Shown here: piece by piece, positions 46,337 through 55,101 of the stretch
Layout of the letters: every line of letters begins with the position of its first letter
How positions within the stretch are numbered: position 1 is the stretch's first letter
Assembly: GCF_003001995.1 (NCBI RefSeq)
Contig: NZ_PVNB01000020.1
Coordinates: 16,012 to 80,011 of the forward strand
Reading direction: 5' to 3'
Source of the DNA: Orenia metallireducens
GTDB taxonomy: Bacteria > Bacillota > Halanaerobiia > Halobacteroidales > Halobacteroidaceae
Length of the DNA: 64,000 nt
Notes under the pieces: model-generated
Databases searched by the model: none
Told to the model about the DNA's origin: nothing
What the model saw: the letters and a program-made list of their open reading frames with translations, nothing else
Made by a program: the position numbers and the translations under genes

Positions 46337-46726
46337 ATGGAAGTATTGAGAAAAATCAACTTACCTAAGAAGTATGAATTACGCATGAGAAGAGATGTTA
46401 ATATTGGAATAGGTCATTTATCTAATTCTAATGAAGAACAGGTTCCAGGTTATCTATCTGTGAAGGTTGACAATTATAATCTTGATTATAATCAGGTTGA
46501 ATTTTTTGGTGTTGATAAGAAGGGGAAAGAGGTTTCAGGAAAAGGGGTGCTTCCCTCACATATTGGAAGCTCTCAGACAGGAGAGGTTATTCTTCTGTTT
46601 AATATAAGTAGGTTGACTGAAAGTAGGCAATTTACTGACGAAACAGTAGAGGGAGTAATCACTCTATCAGGTCAAGAGATTGGCAGAGACCAAATAGAGT
46701 CTAACCCATCGATATATTTAGGATAG
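46337..46726 (+). CDS. Unknown 129-residue beta-rich protein
   Basis: The ATG at 46337 follows AAAGGGAGG; an upstream in-frame TTG overlaps it. The product is soluble with no signal peptide and an alternating strand pattern (YELRMRRDVNIGIGHL, PGYLSVKVDNYNLDYNQVEFFGV, GVITLSGQEIG). I do not recognise it. Its place between the transpeptidase and the SipL-like gene suggests a spore-related role. Confidence 0.55.
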   Translation: MEVLRKINLPKKYELRMRRDVNIGIGHLSNSNEEQVPGYLSVKVDNYNLDYNQVEFFGVDKKGKEVSGKGVLPSHIGSSQTGEVILLFNISRLTESRQFTDETVEGVITLSGQEIGRDQIESNPSIYLG

Positions 46727-46752
46727 TTAGATATACTTACTTAATTAATTAT

Positions 46753-46771
46753 AAAGTGTCGCAATATCCCC
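46753..46771. repeat. Solo end of the TTGCGACACTTT element family
   Basis: AAAGTGTCGCAATATCCCC matches the right ends of the elements near 25200 and 51600 (CGCAATATCC), but no partner end lies within 200 bases upstream. Confidence 0.5.
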
Positions 46772-46830
46772 ATATTCTATCATTTCCGATTTTAATTTTG
46801 AAGCAGATATATTTATAGATGGAAAAAGGA

Positions 46831-46864
46831 AGAGATATCAACTAAAGTTGATATCTCTCTTTTG
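46831..46864. terminator. Bidirectional terminator between convergent genes
   Basis: The stem AGAGATATCAAC/GTTGATATCTCT with loop TAAA ends in T residues; it overlaps the 3' end of the minus-strand gene. Confidence 0.75.
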
Positions 46865-47243
46865 CTATAAGTTCCCCAGTTTCTAAAAAGAAGTTGAAGA
46901 TTAATTTGTCCTTATAGAAGTATTCTTTGGTGATAGTGAAAAGATGATAACTATTATCTATTTGCTTGCCAATCATCTGTACTTTATATCCACGGTAGTA
47001 GATATCTTCTACTCTTCCATTCAATAATAAGATTAATAAATTCTTATTAAAATCAATATTCTCAGGATAACTTATTCCTAATCTATTTAGTACAGCTTTG
47101 GATTCAGTTTGATTATCTAGAATATACAGCTTACTTTGATATCTATTTGCCCAATTATCATTAAATTTTTTTGTTCTAATACTTAAAGGAATATATTCTA
47201 CAGCAGGATAAGGCAATATTTTATCAGGATAACCTAAGGTCAT
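46842..47243 (-). CDS. Unknown 133-residue protein (minus strand)
   Basis: The gene starts at 47243 with AAGGAGG 8 bases upstream on the minus strand. The product is soluble, alternating beta strands with helices (LYILDNQTESKAVLNRLGISY, LLILLLNGRVEDIYYRGYKVQMIG, KLIFNFFLETGELIAKERYQL). A resemblance to small protease-inhibitor-like barrels is possible but weak. It is transcribed against its neighbours, with a terminator shared at its 3' end. Confidence 0.55.
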   Translation of the reverse strand: MTLGYPDKILPYPAVEYIPLSIRTKKFNDNWANRYQSKLYILDNQTESKAVLNRLGISYPENIDFNKNLLILLLNGRVEDIYYRGYKVQMIGKQIDNSYHLFTITKEYFYKDKLIFNFFLETGELIAKERYQL

Positions 47244-47321
47244 AGACTCACCTCCTTAATAATATATATATGAAAAAGCTACAAATCAGGATTATCCAAT
47301 AATTGTAAAGGGTAGTTATGC

Positions 47322-47348
47322 ACATTTTAGTTTTTGGCGCATATATTT
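47322..47348 (+). promoter_or_regulatory. Sigma-E/K-like promoter of the SipL-like gene
   Basis: ACA (47322-47324), 15 bases and CATATATTT (47340-47348). The -10 fits CATANNNT, which both mother-cell sigma factors recognise. Confidence 0.45.
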
Positions 47349-47388
47349 ATAAATGAAAGGAGTTTAATAGAAAGAGAGGAGGAATAAA

Positions 47389-49023
47389 ATGGCAATTAAT
47401 TTTAAAGAAGAACAAGTAAGAGTAGAATATGTCATTGGAGAAGATACAGTTAGAGAATCGATTACTAAAGAGGTTACAATACCTGTTACAGAAAAACCAG
47501 ATATAGAGAGAATTTTAGAAGTGAATACAAAAGTTGAATCCACTGAGGTGACTGTTGAAGAGGGTGGAGTAACAATCGATGGGGTAATTGAAGTAGGTGT
47601 TATGTATGTAGCTGATACCACTGAAGGTGATCAACCAGTACATTATTTCCATGGGGAGCTGACCTTTAGCAACTTTGTTGATATTCCTGAAGCAGAGGAT
47701 TATATGAGTGCCTATGTTGATGTTGATATTTTAAGATCTAGCTATGATTTTATTGATGAAAGAACTGTAGAAGTAACTGTTGTTCTTAAAAAGTTTGCTA
47801 AAGTCTTTGATTATCGACAGATGACCATTATTACCGATGTAACAGGGATTAGAGAGGAACTAGTAGAGAAGGAATTATTAAGAATTGAGAATGTAGTTGG
47901 AGAGAATACTTATCAAGTAGTAGTAGAAGGAATTGTTGATGTTCCTACAGTTAAACCAGCAATTGAAAGAGTTTTAAAGGTTGAAGGAGGAGCATTAGAA
48001 GATAAGAATGTTGAAATAACTGATGGAGCAGTTATAGTAGATGGTCAATTTGAAGTCGGAGTTATGTATGTTGCAGATACGACGGCTGATGATACTCCAG
48101 GTACACAACCAGTCCACTTCTTTGAAGGGGGACTTACATTCTCAGAGGTTATTGATGTTCCAGATGCAGATGAAGATATGTCATCCTTTACTGAGGTTAA
48201 GGTCAAGAGATGGGACTATACAATTACAAATGGAAATAGACAAGTAGAGGTAAGAGCTGTAATAGAGGTCTTTGTCAAAGTTACTGAGCCTAAACAGGTG
48301 ATGGTAGTAACAGGAATTGATAGTGACAGAGTTGAAGTCGAAGAAGAATTATTAAGGGTAGAAGAGGTAATCGGGGAAGATACAGTAAGTGAAACTATTA
48401 CCGAAGACCTTATTGTACCAGATGTTAAACCTAATATTGAACGTATTTTAGAGACCAATGCTCAACTGTCCAATACAACATGTATTGTAGAAGATGGTGG
48501 TGTATTAGTAACTAGTGAGGTAGAAGGTAGTGTCCTTTATGTAGCAGATACTACAGCAGATGATAGTCCAGGAACCCAGCCAGTCCATTACTTCCACCGT
48601 CCATTTAATATTGAAAACTTTATTAATATTCCTGAAGCAGAGGCTGGTATGTCTTGCCATAGTGACATCGAGATTAAGAAGGTTAAGGGTAATAGGTTAA
48701 ATAATAGAACTGTTGAAATGGTAGTTACCTTAAGGAAGTTTGCTAAAGTAACTAACTTCAGACAGTTGACTATTGTTACAGATATAGTAGTTGTATCTCC
48801 TGTAGTAGATAGAGATGAGTGTGAGCGACCATCTAAGATAATCTATGTAGTTCAAGCTGGAGATACCTTATATAAGATAGCTAAGCGCTATAGAACAACA
48901 GTAGATGCTATTGTTGATGCTAACAACCTAGATAACCCAGATTATTTAGAGGTAGGACAGAAGTTAATTATACCAAGGTGTATAATTGATGACCGTGATC
49001 AACCTAGAAGACCGAGAGGTTAA
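47389..49023 (+). CDS. SipL-like spore protein: three DUF3794 domains plus LysM
   Basis: The 544-residue protein has three similar repeats of about 150 residues (near 10-160, 163-320, 325-478). Each has a VEYVIGEDTV- or LLRVEEVIGEDTV-like entry, a KPxIERILE segment and a GVMYVADTT...QPVHYF-like strand pair. The C terminus (about 485-530) is a LysM domain, IYVVQAGDTLYKIAKRYRTT. DUF3794-LysM proteins include SipL and related coat morphogenetic proteins of clostridia. AAAGGAG and GAGGAGGA precede the ATG. It is a strong indicator of sporulation. Confidence 0.86.
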   Translation: MAINFKEEQVRVEYVIGEDTVRESITKEVTIPVTEKPDIERILEVNTKVESTEVTVEEGGVTIDGVIEVGVMYVADTTEGDQPVHYFHGELTFSNFVDIPEAEDYMSAYVDVDILRSSYDFIDERTVEVTVVLKKFAKVFDYRQMTIITDVTGIREELVEKELLRIENVVGENTYQVVVEGIVDVPTVKPAIERVLKVEGGALEDKNVEITDGAVIVDGQFEVGVMYVADTTADDTPGTQPVHFFEGGLTFSEVIDVPDADEDMSSFTEVKVKRWDYTITNGNRQVEVRAVIEVFVKVTEPKQVMVVTGIDSDRVEVEEELLRVEEVIGEDTVSETITEDLIVPDVKPNIERILETNAQLSNTTCIVEDGGVLVTSEVEGSVLYVADTTADDSPGTQPVHYFHRPFNIENFINIPEAEAGMSCHSDIEIKKVKGNRLNNRTVEMVVTLRKFAKVTNFRQLTIVTDIVVVSPVVDRDECERPSKIIYVVQAGDTLYKIAKRYRTTVDAIVDANNLDNPDYLEVGQKLIIPRCIIDDRDQPRRPRG

Positions 49024-49028
49024 TAAAT

Positions 49029-49070
49029 AAAAAGACTGTAGGAATTTAAATTCCTACAGTCTTTTTATTT
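49029..49070. terminator. Bidirectional terminator between convergent genes
   Basis: A palindrome with arm AAAAAGACTGTAGGAATTT (49030-49066) serves the SipL-like gene and the minus-strand RNase J gene. Confidence 0.9.
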
Positions 49071-50741
49071 TTTTGGTACTTCCATAATGATTGGCATAAT
49101 CATTGGGTTTCTTCTAGTTTCATTATAAATAAAGTCTCTTAAAGGATCTTTTAGTTTGGTCTTTAGTTTAGACCAGTCGGTGATATTCTTCTCCTCACAC
49201 TCTTTTAAGGCTATATTTAATCTGTTTTTAGCCTCTTCGATCAACTCTTGAGACTCCTTCATATAAACAAAACCTCTTGAGATAATATCAGGGCCTGCTA
49301 ATACCTTTCCTGTACCTGATTCAATAGTAATAACTACGATTATAATACCATGCTCTGATAATATTCTTCTATCTCTTAAAACGATATTTCCAACATCCCC
49401 AATTCCAGAACCATCAATTAATATCTTCCCTGTTGATACAGGAGATGCAAAGTAGGCATTCTTTTCACTGACCTTTAGTCGTGACCCATTTTTAGCTATG
49501 AAGATATTGTCTTCTGGAATACCAACATCTTTTGCTAATAATGAATGGTGATAAAGGTGGCGGTATTCACCATGGACAGGGACAAAATATTTTGGCTTGG
49601 TCATATTAAGCATCATCTTTAGCTCTTCTTGATAGGCATGACCGGAGACATGAACATCTAGCTCCCGTCCATAGATTACTTTAGCGCCTTTTTCAAAGAG
49701 CTGATTGATAGTCTCGCCTACAGACCTTTCATTTCCAGGGATAGGTGTTGCAGAGAGAAGAACTGTATCTCCTTTATGTAGATTGATCTGTCTATGATCA
49801 CCTCTAGCAATTCTAGTTAAAGAAGCCATAGTCTCCCCTTGGCTACCTGTCATCAGATAGACTATTTTATGATCAGGTAGGTTATTAATCTTTCTTATTT
49901 CTAGAAGCATGTCATCAGGAAAGTTAAGATAACCTAAATCTTTGGCAATTTTAGTATTAGCAATCATACTTCTTCCTGAAATAGCAATCTTTCTCCCAGT
50001 TTCATAGGCTGCATTAATAATTTGTTGTAATCTATCTAGGTGAGAAGAGAAGGTAGCTACAATAATTCTCCCATCTGCTTTTTCAAAGATATTATTAATA
50101 GTATCATTGACTACTCTTTCAGATACTGAATAACCCTTATGCTCTGCATTTGTACTATCAGATAATAAAGCTAAAACCCCTTCTTCCCCTAATTGAGTTA
50201 ATCCGTTAAAATCAGTAGGTTCTTCATTGATTGGGGTTTGGTCAAATTTGAAGTCACCTGTGTATAAAACAGTTCCAGAAGGGGTTTTTATTCCCATAGC
50301 AACAGCATCTGGGATACTGTGATTTACTTTAACAAACTTGATTTTGAAAGGGTCTAAAGATATCTCTTGTCCAGCAGATATTTGTCTTAATTCCGTTGAG
50401 CCCATTAAACGATGCTCTTCTAATTTCTTCTTGATCATACCTAAAGTTAATCTAGTTCCGTAGATAGGTATATTGCTAATCTCTCTTAAGAAATAAGGAA
50501 TTGCGCCGATATGGTCTTCATGACCGTGGCTAATTAACATTGCTTTAATTTTATCTTTATTCTCAATTAGATAAGAGATATCAGGCATAACCAAATCAAT
50601 GCCAAGCATATCTTCTGTAGGGAACATAATTCCACAATCTAAAATTAAGATTTCATCATTATATTCAATTAATATCATATTATTCCCAATTTCTCCTCTA
50701 CCACCTAGAGGTATAATGGAGATTTCCGCATTTCTTTTCAT
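49065..50741 (-). CDS. rnj: Ribonuclease J
   Basis: This 558-residue beta-CASP nuclease takes part in mRNA decay and RNA maturation. It begins KRNAEISIIPLGGRGEIGNN and has the metal motif LISHGHEDHIGAIPYF (HxHxDH) near residue 74, SHSIPDA-like NHSIPDAVA near 142 and TGDFKFD near 163. The beta-CASP motifs lie near 368 (VPVHGEYRHL). Start 50741 follows GAGGTGA on the minus strand; an in-frame upstream ATG at 50771 lacks a site. It is transcribed opposite to the surrounding genes. Confidence 0.94.
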   Translation of the reverse strand: MKRNAEISIIPLGGRGEIGNNMILIEYNDEILILDCGIMFPTEDMLGIDLVMPDISYLIENKDKIKAMLISHGHEDHIGAIPYFLREISNIPIYGTRLTLGMIKKKLEEHRLMGSTELRQISAGQEISLDPFKIKFVKVNHSIPDAVAMGIKTPSGTVLYTGDFKFDQTPINEEPTDFNGLTQLGEEGVLALLSDSTNAEHKGYSVSERVVNDTINNIFEKADGRIIVATFSSHLDRLQQIINAAYETGRKIAISGRSMIANTKIAKDLGYLNFPDDMLLEIRKINNLPDHKIVYLMTGSQGETMASLTRIARGDHRQINLHKGDTVLLSATPIPGNERSVGETINQLFEKGAKVIYGRELDVHVSGHAYQEELKMMLNMTKPKYFVPVHGEYRHLYHHSLLAKDVGIPEDNIFIAKNGSRLKVSEKNAYFASPVSTGKILIDGSGIGDVGNIVLRDRRILSEHGIIIVVITIESGTGKVLAGPDIISRGFVYMKESQELIEEAKNRLNIALKECEEKNITDWSKLKTKLKDPLRDFIYNETRRNPMIMPIIMEVPKK

Positions 50742-50804
50742 ATATATCACCTCAAATATTATTATATACATAATTATACTCTTTAATCCATTAGAAGTAC
50801 AGTG

Positions 50805-51320
50805 TCAATCTGGGATTTTAATCTGTTGACCAGGGTAAATAGTGTTTTTATTCTTAATATTAGGGTTAATAGCTATGATTTTTTCAACAGTAGTATTGAA
50901 TTTTTTAGCAATCTGATAAAGGGTATCACCTGTTTTAACTGTATAATAGGAGTAACCGCTTTTATTCTTTGAATCTGTTCGTCGATTCTGTCTAATTTCA
51001 ACGGGAGTACCAATACTTACTCTGTCATAAAGAAACTCTGCATCTTTATTATACATTCTAACACATCCATTTGAGATAGCTTTACCTATTGATGAAGGTT
51101 GATTGTTGCCATGAATTCCATGCATACGATGAGTAAATTGCATCCAACGTGTTCCCAAGGCTTTATTATAAGGATTTTTTAACTTATTAATGATTGAAAA
51201 GTTTCCTGTAGGTGTAGGTGTACTTGCTTTACCAATGGCTACTGGAAAAGATCTGACTACTTGGTTGTTCTGATAAAGATATAGAGTTCTTTCATCTAAT
51301 ATAATTAATATTTTAGCCAT
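50805..51320 (-). CDS. L,D-transpeptidase with C-terminal LysM
   Basis: The 171-residue protein has a YkuD domain (residues about 1-115: LIILDERTLYLYQNNQVVRSFPV, GKASTPTPTGNFSI, and HGIHGN...SNGCVRM with Cys near 91). A LysM domain follows near 125-170 (YTVKTGDTLYQIAKKFNTT). There is no signal peptide, so it would act in the mother cell at the forespore surface, or reach the envelope by an unusual route. AAGGAGG precedes the start. Confidence 0.88.
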   Translation of the reverse strand: MAKILIILDERTLYLYQNNQVVRSFPVAIGKASTPTPTGNFSIINKLKNPYNKALGTRWMQFTHRMHGIHGNNQPSSIGKAISNGCVRMYNKDAEFLYDRVSIGTPVEIRQNRRTDSKNKSGYSYYTVKTGDTLYQIAKKFNTTVEKIIAINPNIKNKNTIYPGQQIKIPD

Positions 51321-51457
51321 AACTAGACCTCCTTATCAATTTATTTTCTTAGATTATTATATTAATTTAGAGGCTAATAAGTTAAAATTAATTATGTAAG
51401 CTACAGATACTATAGATTTGTATTCTGGATTCAAATTTAAATATGACGTTATAGATA

Positions 51458-51609
51458 GATATTAAGACACTTTTTAATAGTCACTAGCTACTGGCTACTA
51501 GCCTCTAGCTTTATAAGTTCTTAGCTAATAGCAGATTTATCACGGAGGGTTTATGATTTTCAAACCCGTAGGAGAGGCCAGAAGCTAGTAGCTAAACTGT
51601 CGCAATATC
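51458..51609. mobile_element. MITE-like element with TTGCGACA ends, core G
   Basis: The left end is GATATTAAGACACTTT (51458-51473) and the right end AAACTGTCGCAATATC (51594-51609). The core differs from other copies: CTAGCTACTGGCTACTAGCC on the left, GGCCAGAAGCTAGTAGC on the right, and a central GGGTTT/AAACCC hairpin. The rest of this 418-base gap holds no clear gene; TATAAT at about 51699 may be a promoter for the next gene. Confidence 0.6.
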
Positions 51610-51738
51610 CCCATTATCCAATAATTGTTATCTTCAAATTTGACTGATTTTATAAATAATTAGAATAAAAGGAAGGGTATTTATAACCAAAAATTGGATA
51701 TAATAGAGATGTAGCGATATAAGTGGAGGTAAAATGAG

Positions 51739-52443
51739 ATGAATAGAAGAGATGATAATCTAATAATTAAACTGATTATAGAGATCTTAACAACGATAAG
51801 GGTCAATACTTTTATAAAAGAGCATAGAAAGCTGATCTATCAAAAGAAGAAGCAGAACTCTTTAAATAAGATTATTGATGGTCATACTATAAGAGCTGAC
51901 ATGTTTACAATAGAGTTAGAAAGTTTAAAAGAGGTAGGCTTAAATTACAGTTTAAATAAAATAATTATGTTTTCTCAGCTAGAAGACAATAGTCTATTGG
52001 ATTTAAAACAGCTCTTTATGAAGAGTGAATCAGATGATCGGTATCTAATTTTAGATGTTGATGACAGAGAGAATATGAATTTAATCAATAGCAACAACAT
52101 AAATAAAGTTATATATTGCAGTCTCTCTGGAGATAATATCTTAATTAAAAAGCAGGTTAAAGCAGGAAGAGTTGCTGTCTATTTAAAAGATGATAATCTA
52201 GTTATATTTGATGGGGAGGACGAGCTTCCAATTTTAGCAATTTATCGCTTGGTTAATCTATCAAAGAAAGTTGGCTTGTTGAAGATTAAAAGCTATCTAT
52301 TTATAGTAGCCTTTGCTTTTACATATAGGGTCCCTCTTTATCTGATCCGTTCATTCTTCTGTAACTATAGCCCATTAAGTGAAGATGATTTGCCAGGAAT
52401 CTTTTATAAGAGCAATAATAAGAAGGAGTTTACTGTTAAATGA
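51739..52443 (+). CDS. Unknown protein, possibly a degenerate Mur-ligase-like fragment
   Basis: The 234-residue protein has a basic N-terminal helix region. The middle, INKVIYCSLSGDNILIKKQVKAGRVAVYLKDDNLVIFDGEDELPILAI, resembles a segment of cyanophycin synthetase/Mur ligase central domains. A hydrophobic segment (YLFIVAFAFTYRVPLYLI) follows near 190. No P-loop or catalytic Lys is visible, so ligase activity is unlikely. The ribosome site is GGAGG. It is the last gene before the conserved ispE block. Confidence 0.4.
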   Translation: MNRRDDNLIIKLIIEILTTIRVNTFIKEHRKLIYQKKKQNSLNKIIDGHTIRADMFTIELESLKEVGLNYSLNKIIMFSQLEDNSLLDLKQLFMKSESDDRYLILDVDDRENMNLINSNNINKVIYCSLSGDNILIKKQVKAGRVAVYLKDDNLVIFDGEDELPILAIYRLVNLSKKVGLLKIKSYLFIVAFAFTYRVPLYLIRSFFCNYSPLSEDDLPGIFYKSNNKKEFTVK

Positions 52444-52487
52444 CTAACTAACTATATAAGAGCTTAAATAGTGAGGTGGATATAGTC

Positions 52488-53366
52488 ATGGATAATATAG
52501 ATTTAGTTGCACATGCAAAAATAAATTTAACATTGGATGTACTAGCAAAGAGGGAAGATGGGTATCATGAGGTAGAGATGATTATGCAGACTATAGACTT
52601 ACATGATAGAATATTATTTACCAAAATCGATACAGGAATTGAGATTGTAAGTAATCATCCGGAAATCCCAACTGACAAATCAAATTTAATTTATAAGGCG
52701 GCTGAGCTGTTATTTAAGGACTTTAAATTAGAAGGTGGTCTTAGAGTTAACCTAGATAAAAGAATCCCTGTAGCAGCAGGTTTAGCTGGTGGTAGTAGTA
52801 ATGCTGCTGCTACCTTAGTAGCTATTAACAGGTTATGGGATTTAAGGTTGACATCAGAGCAGTTAGCTAAAATAGGAGGAAGGTTAGGGGCTGATATTCC
52901 TTTCTGTATTAAAGGAGGAACTCAGTTAGCAACAGGAATAGGGACAGACTTAAAAAAGTTGACTAAATGTCCACAACTTTATCTTATTCTTGTCAATCCT
53001 CCTCTTTTAGTATCAACTGCTAAAGTTTATGGTAGCCTAAATTTAGAGCAGGCTGATAAACATCCATCCACAGATGAAGTTATAAGGGCTCTAGAAGAGC
53101 AAGATAGAGGATTTATTATCGAGAATCTGAGTAATCTTTTAGAGAGTGTTACCCTAAAAATTCATCCTGAAGTTGCTGAGCTAAAGAATAAAGTAGCTAA
53201 GCTATCTAATAAGGCTTTAATGTCTGGAAGTGGACCCACTATATTGGGATTTGTGTCAGCAATAGAAGAAGCAGAAAGTATTAAAAGTAAGTTAGAAAAA
53301 GAATTGCCTAGAGAATATAGGGTAGTAGTTACTAAGACAATTGATCAGGGAATAGTAGAGATTTAA
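52488..53366 (+). CDS. ispE: 4-diphosphocytidyl-2-C-methyl-D-erythritol kinase
   Basis: IspE phosphorylates CDP-ME in the non-mevalonate isoprenoid pathway. The 292-residue GHMP kinase shows AHAKINLTLDVLAKREDGYHEVEM near residue 7, IPVAAGLAGGSSNAAATLVAINRLW near 93 (ATP site) and SGSGPTILGFV near 252. The ATG at 52488 follows AGGTGG; a GTG at 52476 sits on that site. Its place before purR follows Bacillus order. Confidence 0.96.
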   Translation: MDNIDLVAHAKINLTLDVLAKREDGYHEVEMIMQTIDLHDRILFTKIDTGIEIVSNHPEIPTDKSNLIYKAAELLFKDFKLEGGLRVNLDKRIPVAAGLAGGSSNAAATLVAINRLWDLRLTSEQLAKIGGRLGADIPFCIKGGTQLATGIGTDLKKLTKCPQLYLILVNPPLLVSTAKVYGSLNLEQADKHPSTDEVIRALEEQDRGFIIENLSNLLESVTLKIHPEVAELKNKVAKLSNKALMSGSGPTILGFVSAIEEAESIKSKLEKELPREYRVVVTKTIDQGIVEI

Positions 53367-53390
53367 TAAGTATTAAGGGAGGAGAGATTA

Positions 53391-54149
53391 ATGGGCTTAG
53401 ATGCTATAGTTTTAGCAGGAGCTAAGAATAATGGGAGATTGTCTGAAATCAGTAATCAAGATTATGAGGCTTTAATTAAGGTTAATGGTAAGGCTATAAC
53501 AGAACATATACTAGATAGATTAAGGGAAGTCTCTTTAATAGATAATATTATAGTAGTAGGTCCTAGTCAATTAAATAAAAGCAATATTGATAAATTTATT
53601 CCCTGCCAAGATTCTTTATTAGAGAACCTTAAGTTAGGATTACAGACATCAAAAAGCCCCTATAGTTTAGTCTTTACTTCTGATATTCCCCTAATTACCG
53701 TTGAGGCTATAGAAGATTTTTTAGCTAGATGTGAGGGTGGCAAGGCTGCCTTTTATTATCCCATCATTCCTAAAGAGTTTGTAGAAATCTCTTTCCCAAA
53801 AAGTAATAGGACTTATTTTTCTTTAAATGAAGGTACTTTTACAGGTGGAAATATCTTTTTAGTTAATGGAGATATAGTCTTAAGGTTAGAAGAGTTGTTA
53901 GAGAAGATATTAAAATGGAGAAAGAAGCCTTGGAAATTGGCTTACCTATTGGGATTTACATTTATAATCAAGTTACTGACTGGAAAACTATCTATAGCTT
54001 TAATTGAACAAGAGGTATATAAACTAACAGGGTATATAGGAAAGACTATTATCTCTGACTATCCAGAGATTGGATTTGATATTGATAAGCCCGCAGATTA
54101 TAAGATGATAGAAAAAATTTACAAAGGTTCGGATGTAAAAAGTAATTGA
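53391..54149 (+). CDS. MobA-like nucleotidyltransferase family protein
   Basis: The 252-residue protein begins LDAIVLAGAKNNGRL, a variant of the LAGGxGxR nucleotidyltransferase loop. It has KVNGKAITEHILDRL near residue 32, and TSDIPLI near 100 carries the metal Asp. The C-terminal third has TFTGGNIFLVNGD. A C-terminal segment YLLGFTFIIKLLTG is hydrophobic. The nucleotide and acceptor are unknown. Its place after ispE is a local arrangement. Confidence 0.75.
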   Translation: MGLDAIVLAGAKNNGRLSEISNQDYEALIKVNGKAITEHILDRLREVSLIDNIIVVGPSQLNKSNIDKFIPCQDSLLENLKLGLQTSKSPYSLVFTSDIPLITVEAIEDFLARCEGGKAAFYYPIIPKEFVEISFPKSNRTYFSLNEGTFTGGNIFLVNGDIVLRLEELLEKILKWRKKPWKLAYLLGFTFIIKLLTGKLSIALIEQEVYKLTGYIGKTIISDYPEIGFDIDKPADYKMIEKIYKGSDVKSN

Positions 54150-54217
54150 CCTATTTACAAAGAGCATAATTAATGATAATATGAGAAGAAGTAAAGTTTT
54201 ATAAAAAATTAGGCTCG

Positions 54218-54226
54218 AATGTTCGG
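54218..54226 (+). promoter_or_regulatory. PurBox-like half site before purR
   Basis: AATGTTCGG at 54218-54226 is the reverse complement of CCGAACATT, the core PurR binding motif. It sits just ahead of the purR ribosome binding site, which suggests autoregulation. No second site was found nearby. Confidence 0.35.
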
Positions 54227-54236
54227 AAGGAGTGGC

Positions 54237-54251
54237 ATGCTTTTAAGATGA
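54237..54251 (+). CDS. Possible four-codon leader (MLLR) coupled to purR
   Basis: ATG 54237 follows AAGGAG (54227-54232) by 4 bases and reads MLLR then TGA, whose bases overlap the purR ATG (ATGA, 54248-54251). The purR start itself is 15 bases from that ribosome site, which is too far. Translation of the mini-frame may therefore couple to purR. It is short and unconfirmed. Confidence 0.3.
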   Translation: MLLR

Positions 54252-55072
54252 AGATGCGGCGGAGTGAAAGGATTGTTGCTGTAACTAAGATATTAACTGA
54301 CCAACCCTATAAATTAATCTCCTTAAATTATTTTACTGAACGCTTTAATGCTGCCAAATCTACTATCAGTGAAGACTTATCTATTATTAAAAAGGTTTTT
54401 TCTGTAGAGAAGATGGGCAAGATTGAAACAGTATCAGGAGCAGCAGGAGGAGTTAGATTTATTCCAGATAAAGGGGTTAAGGATATTCAAAATGTAATCT
54501 ATGAATTATGTGAATATCTATCTGATTCAACGAGAATTTTGCCAGGTGGCTATTTATATATGACCGACTTAATTTTCAATCCTGCTTTAATGGATAAGGT
54601 TGGGGAGATATTTGCTACTAAATTTTCTGATTTAGGAGCCGAGTACATAATTACGATGGAAACCAAAGGGATTCCTATTGCTTTGATGGCTGCTAGAGCC
54701 TTGAACTTGCCTCTTGTTAGTATTAGAAGGAGTAGTCGAGTTACAGAAGGTTCGGTGGTAAGTATTAATTATGTAACAGGTTCCTCTAGGAAAATACAAC
54801 AGATGTCTCTATCCCGTAGAGCTTTACCAGAGGGTTCTAAGGTAATTATTATTGATGATTTTATGAAGGCTGGCGGTACAGCTAAAGGTATGTTGGATTT
54901 GATGGGTGAATTTAAGGCTGAGGTCTTAGATTTAGGAGTATTAGTAGAGACTGCCCAGCCAACAGATAAATTAGTTGAGGATTATACATCTTTAGTTGTA
55001 TTAGAGAATATTGATGATTTTAAAGAAGAGATAATTGTTAGACCTAGTGGCTGGGTGACTAATTTGAAATAA
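54248..55072 (+). CDS. purR: Pur operon repressor
   Basis: The 274-residue protein begins MKMRRSERIVAVTKIL, as in Bacillus PurR. A winged-helix domain (about 1-75, including NAAKSTISEDLSIIKKVF) and GAAGGVRFIPD follow. The C-terminal part is a phosphoribosyltransferase-like effector domain with VIIIDDFMKAGGTAKGMLDL near 200, which binds PRPP. It controls purine genes. The ATG is 15 bases from the Shine-Dalgarno, so translation may be coupled to the leader frame. Confidence 0.93.
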   Translation: MKMRRSERIVAVTKILTDQPYKLISLNYFTERFNAAKSTISEDLSIIKKVFSVEKMGKIETVSGAAGGVRFIPDKGVKDIQNVIYELCEYLSDSTRILPGGYLYMTDLIFNPALMDKVGEIFATKFSDLGAEYIITMETKGIPIALMAARALNLPLVSIRRSSRVTEGSVVSINYVTGSSRKIQQMSLSRRALPEGSKVIIIDDFMKAGGTAKGMLDLMGEFKAEVLDLGVLVETAQPTDKLVEDYTSLVVLENIDDFKEEIIVRPSGWVTNLK

Positions 55073-55101
55073 ATTATTACTATAGTAAAGGAGGAATTCT
55101 T

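Noticed and set aside
54237..54251. Treating the MLLR frame as a true attenuator peptide
   Set aside because: It has no regulatory codon run and no downstream terminator; it is kept only as a possible translational coupling leader.
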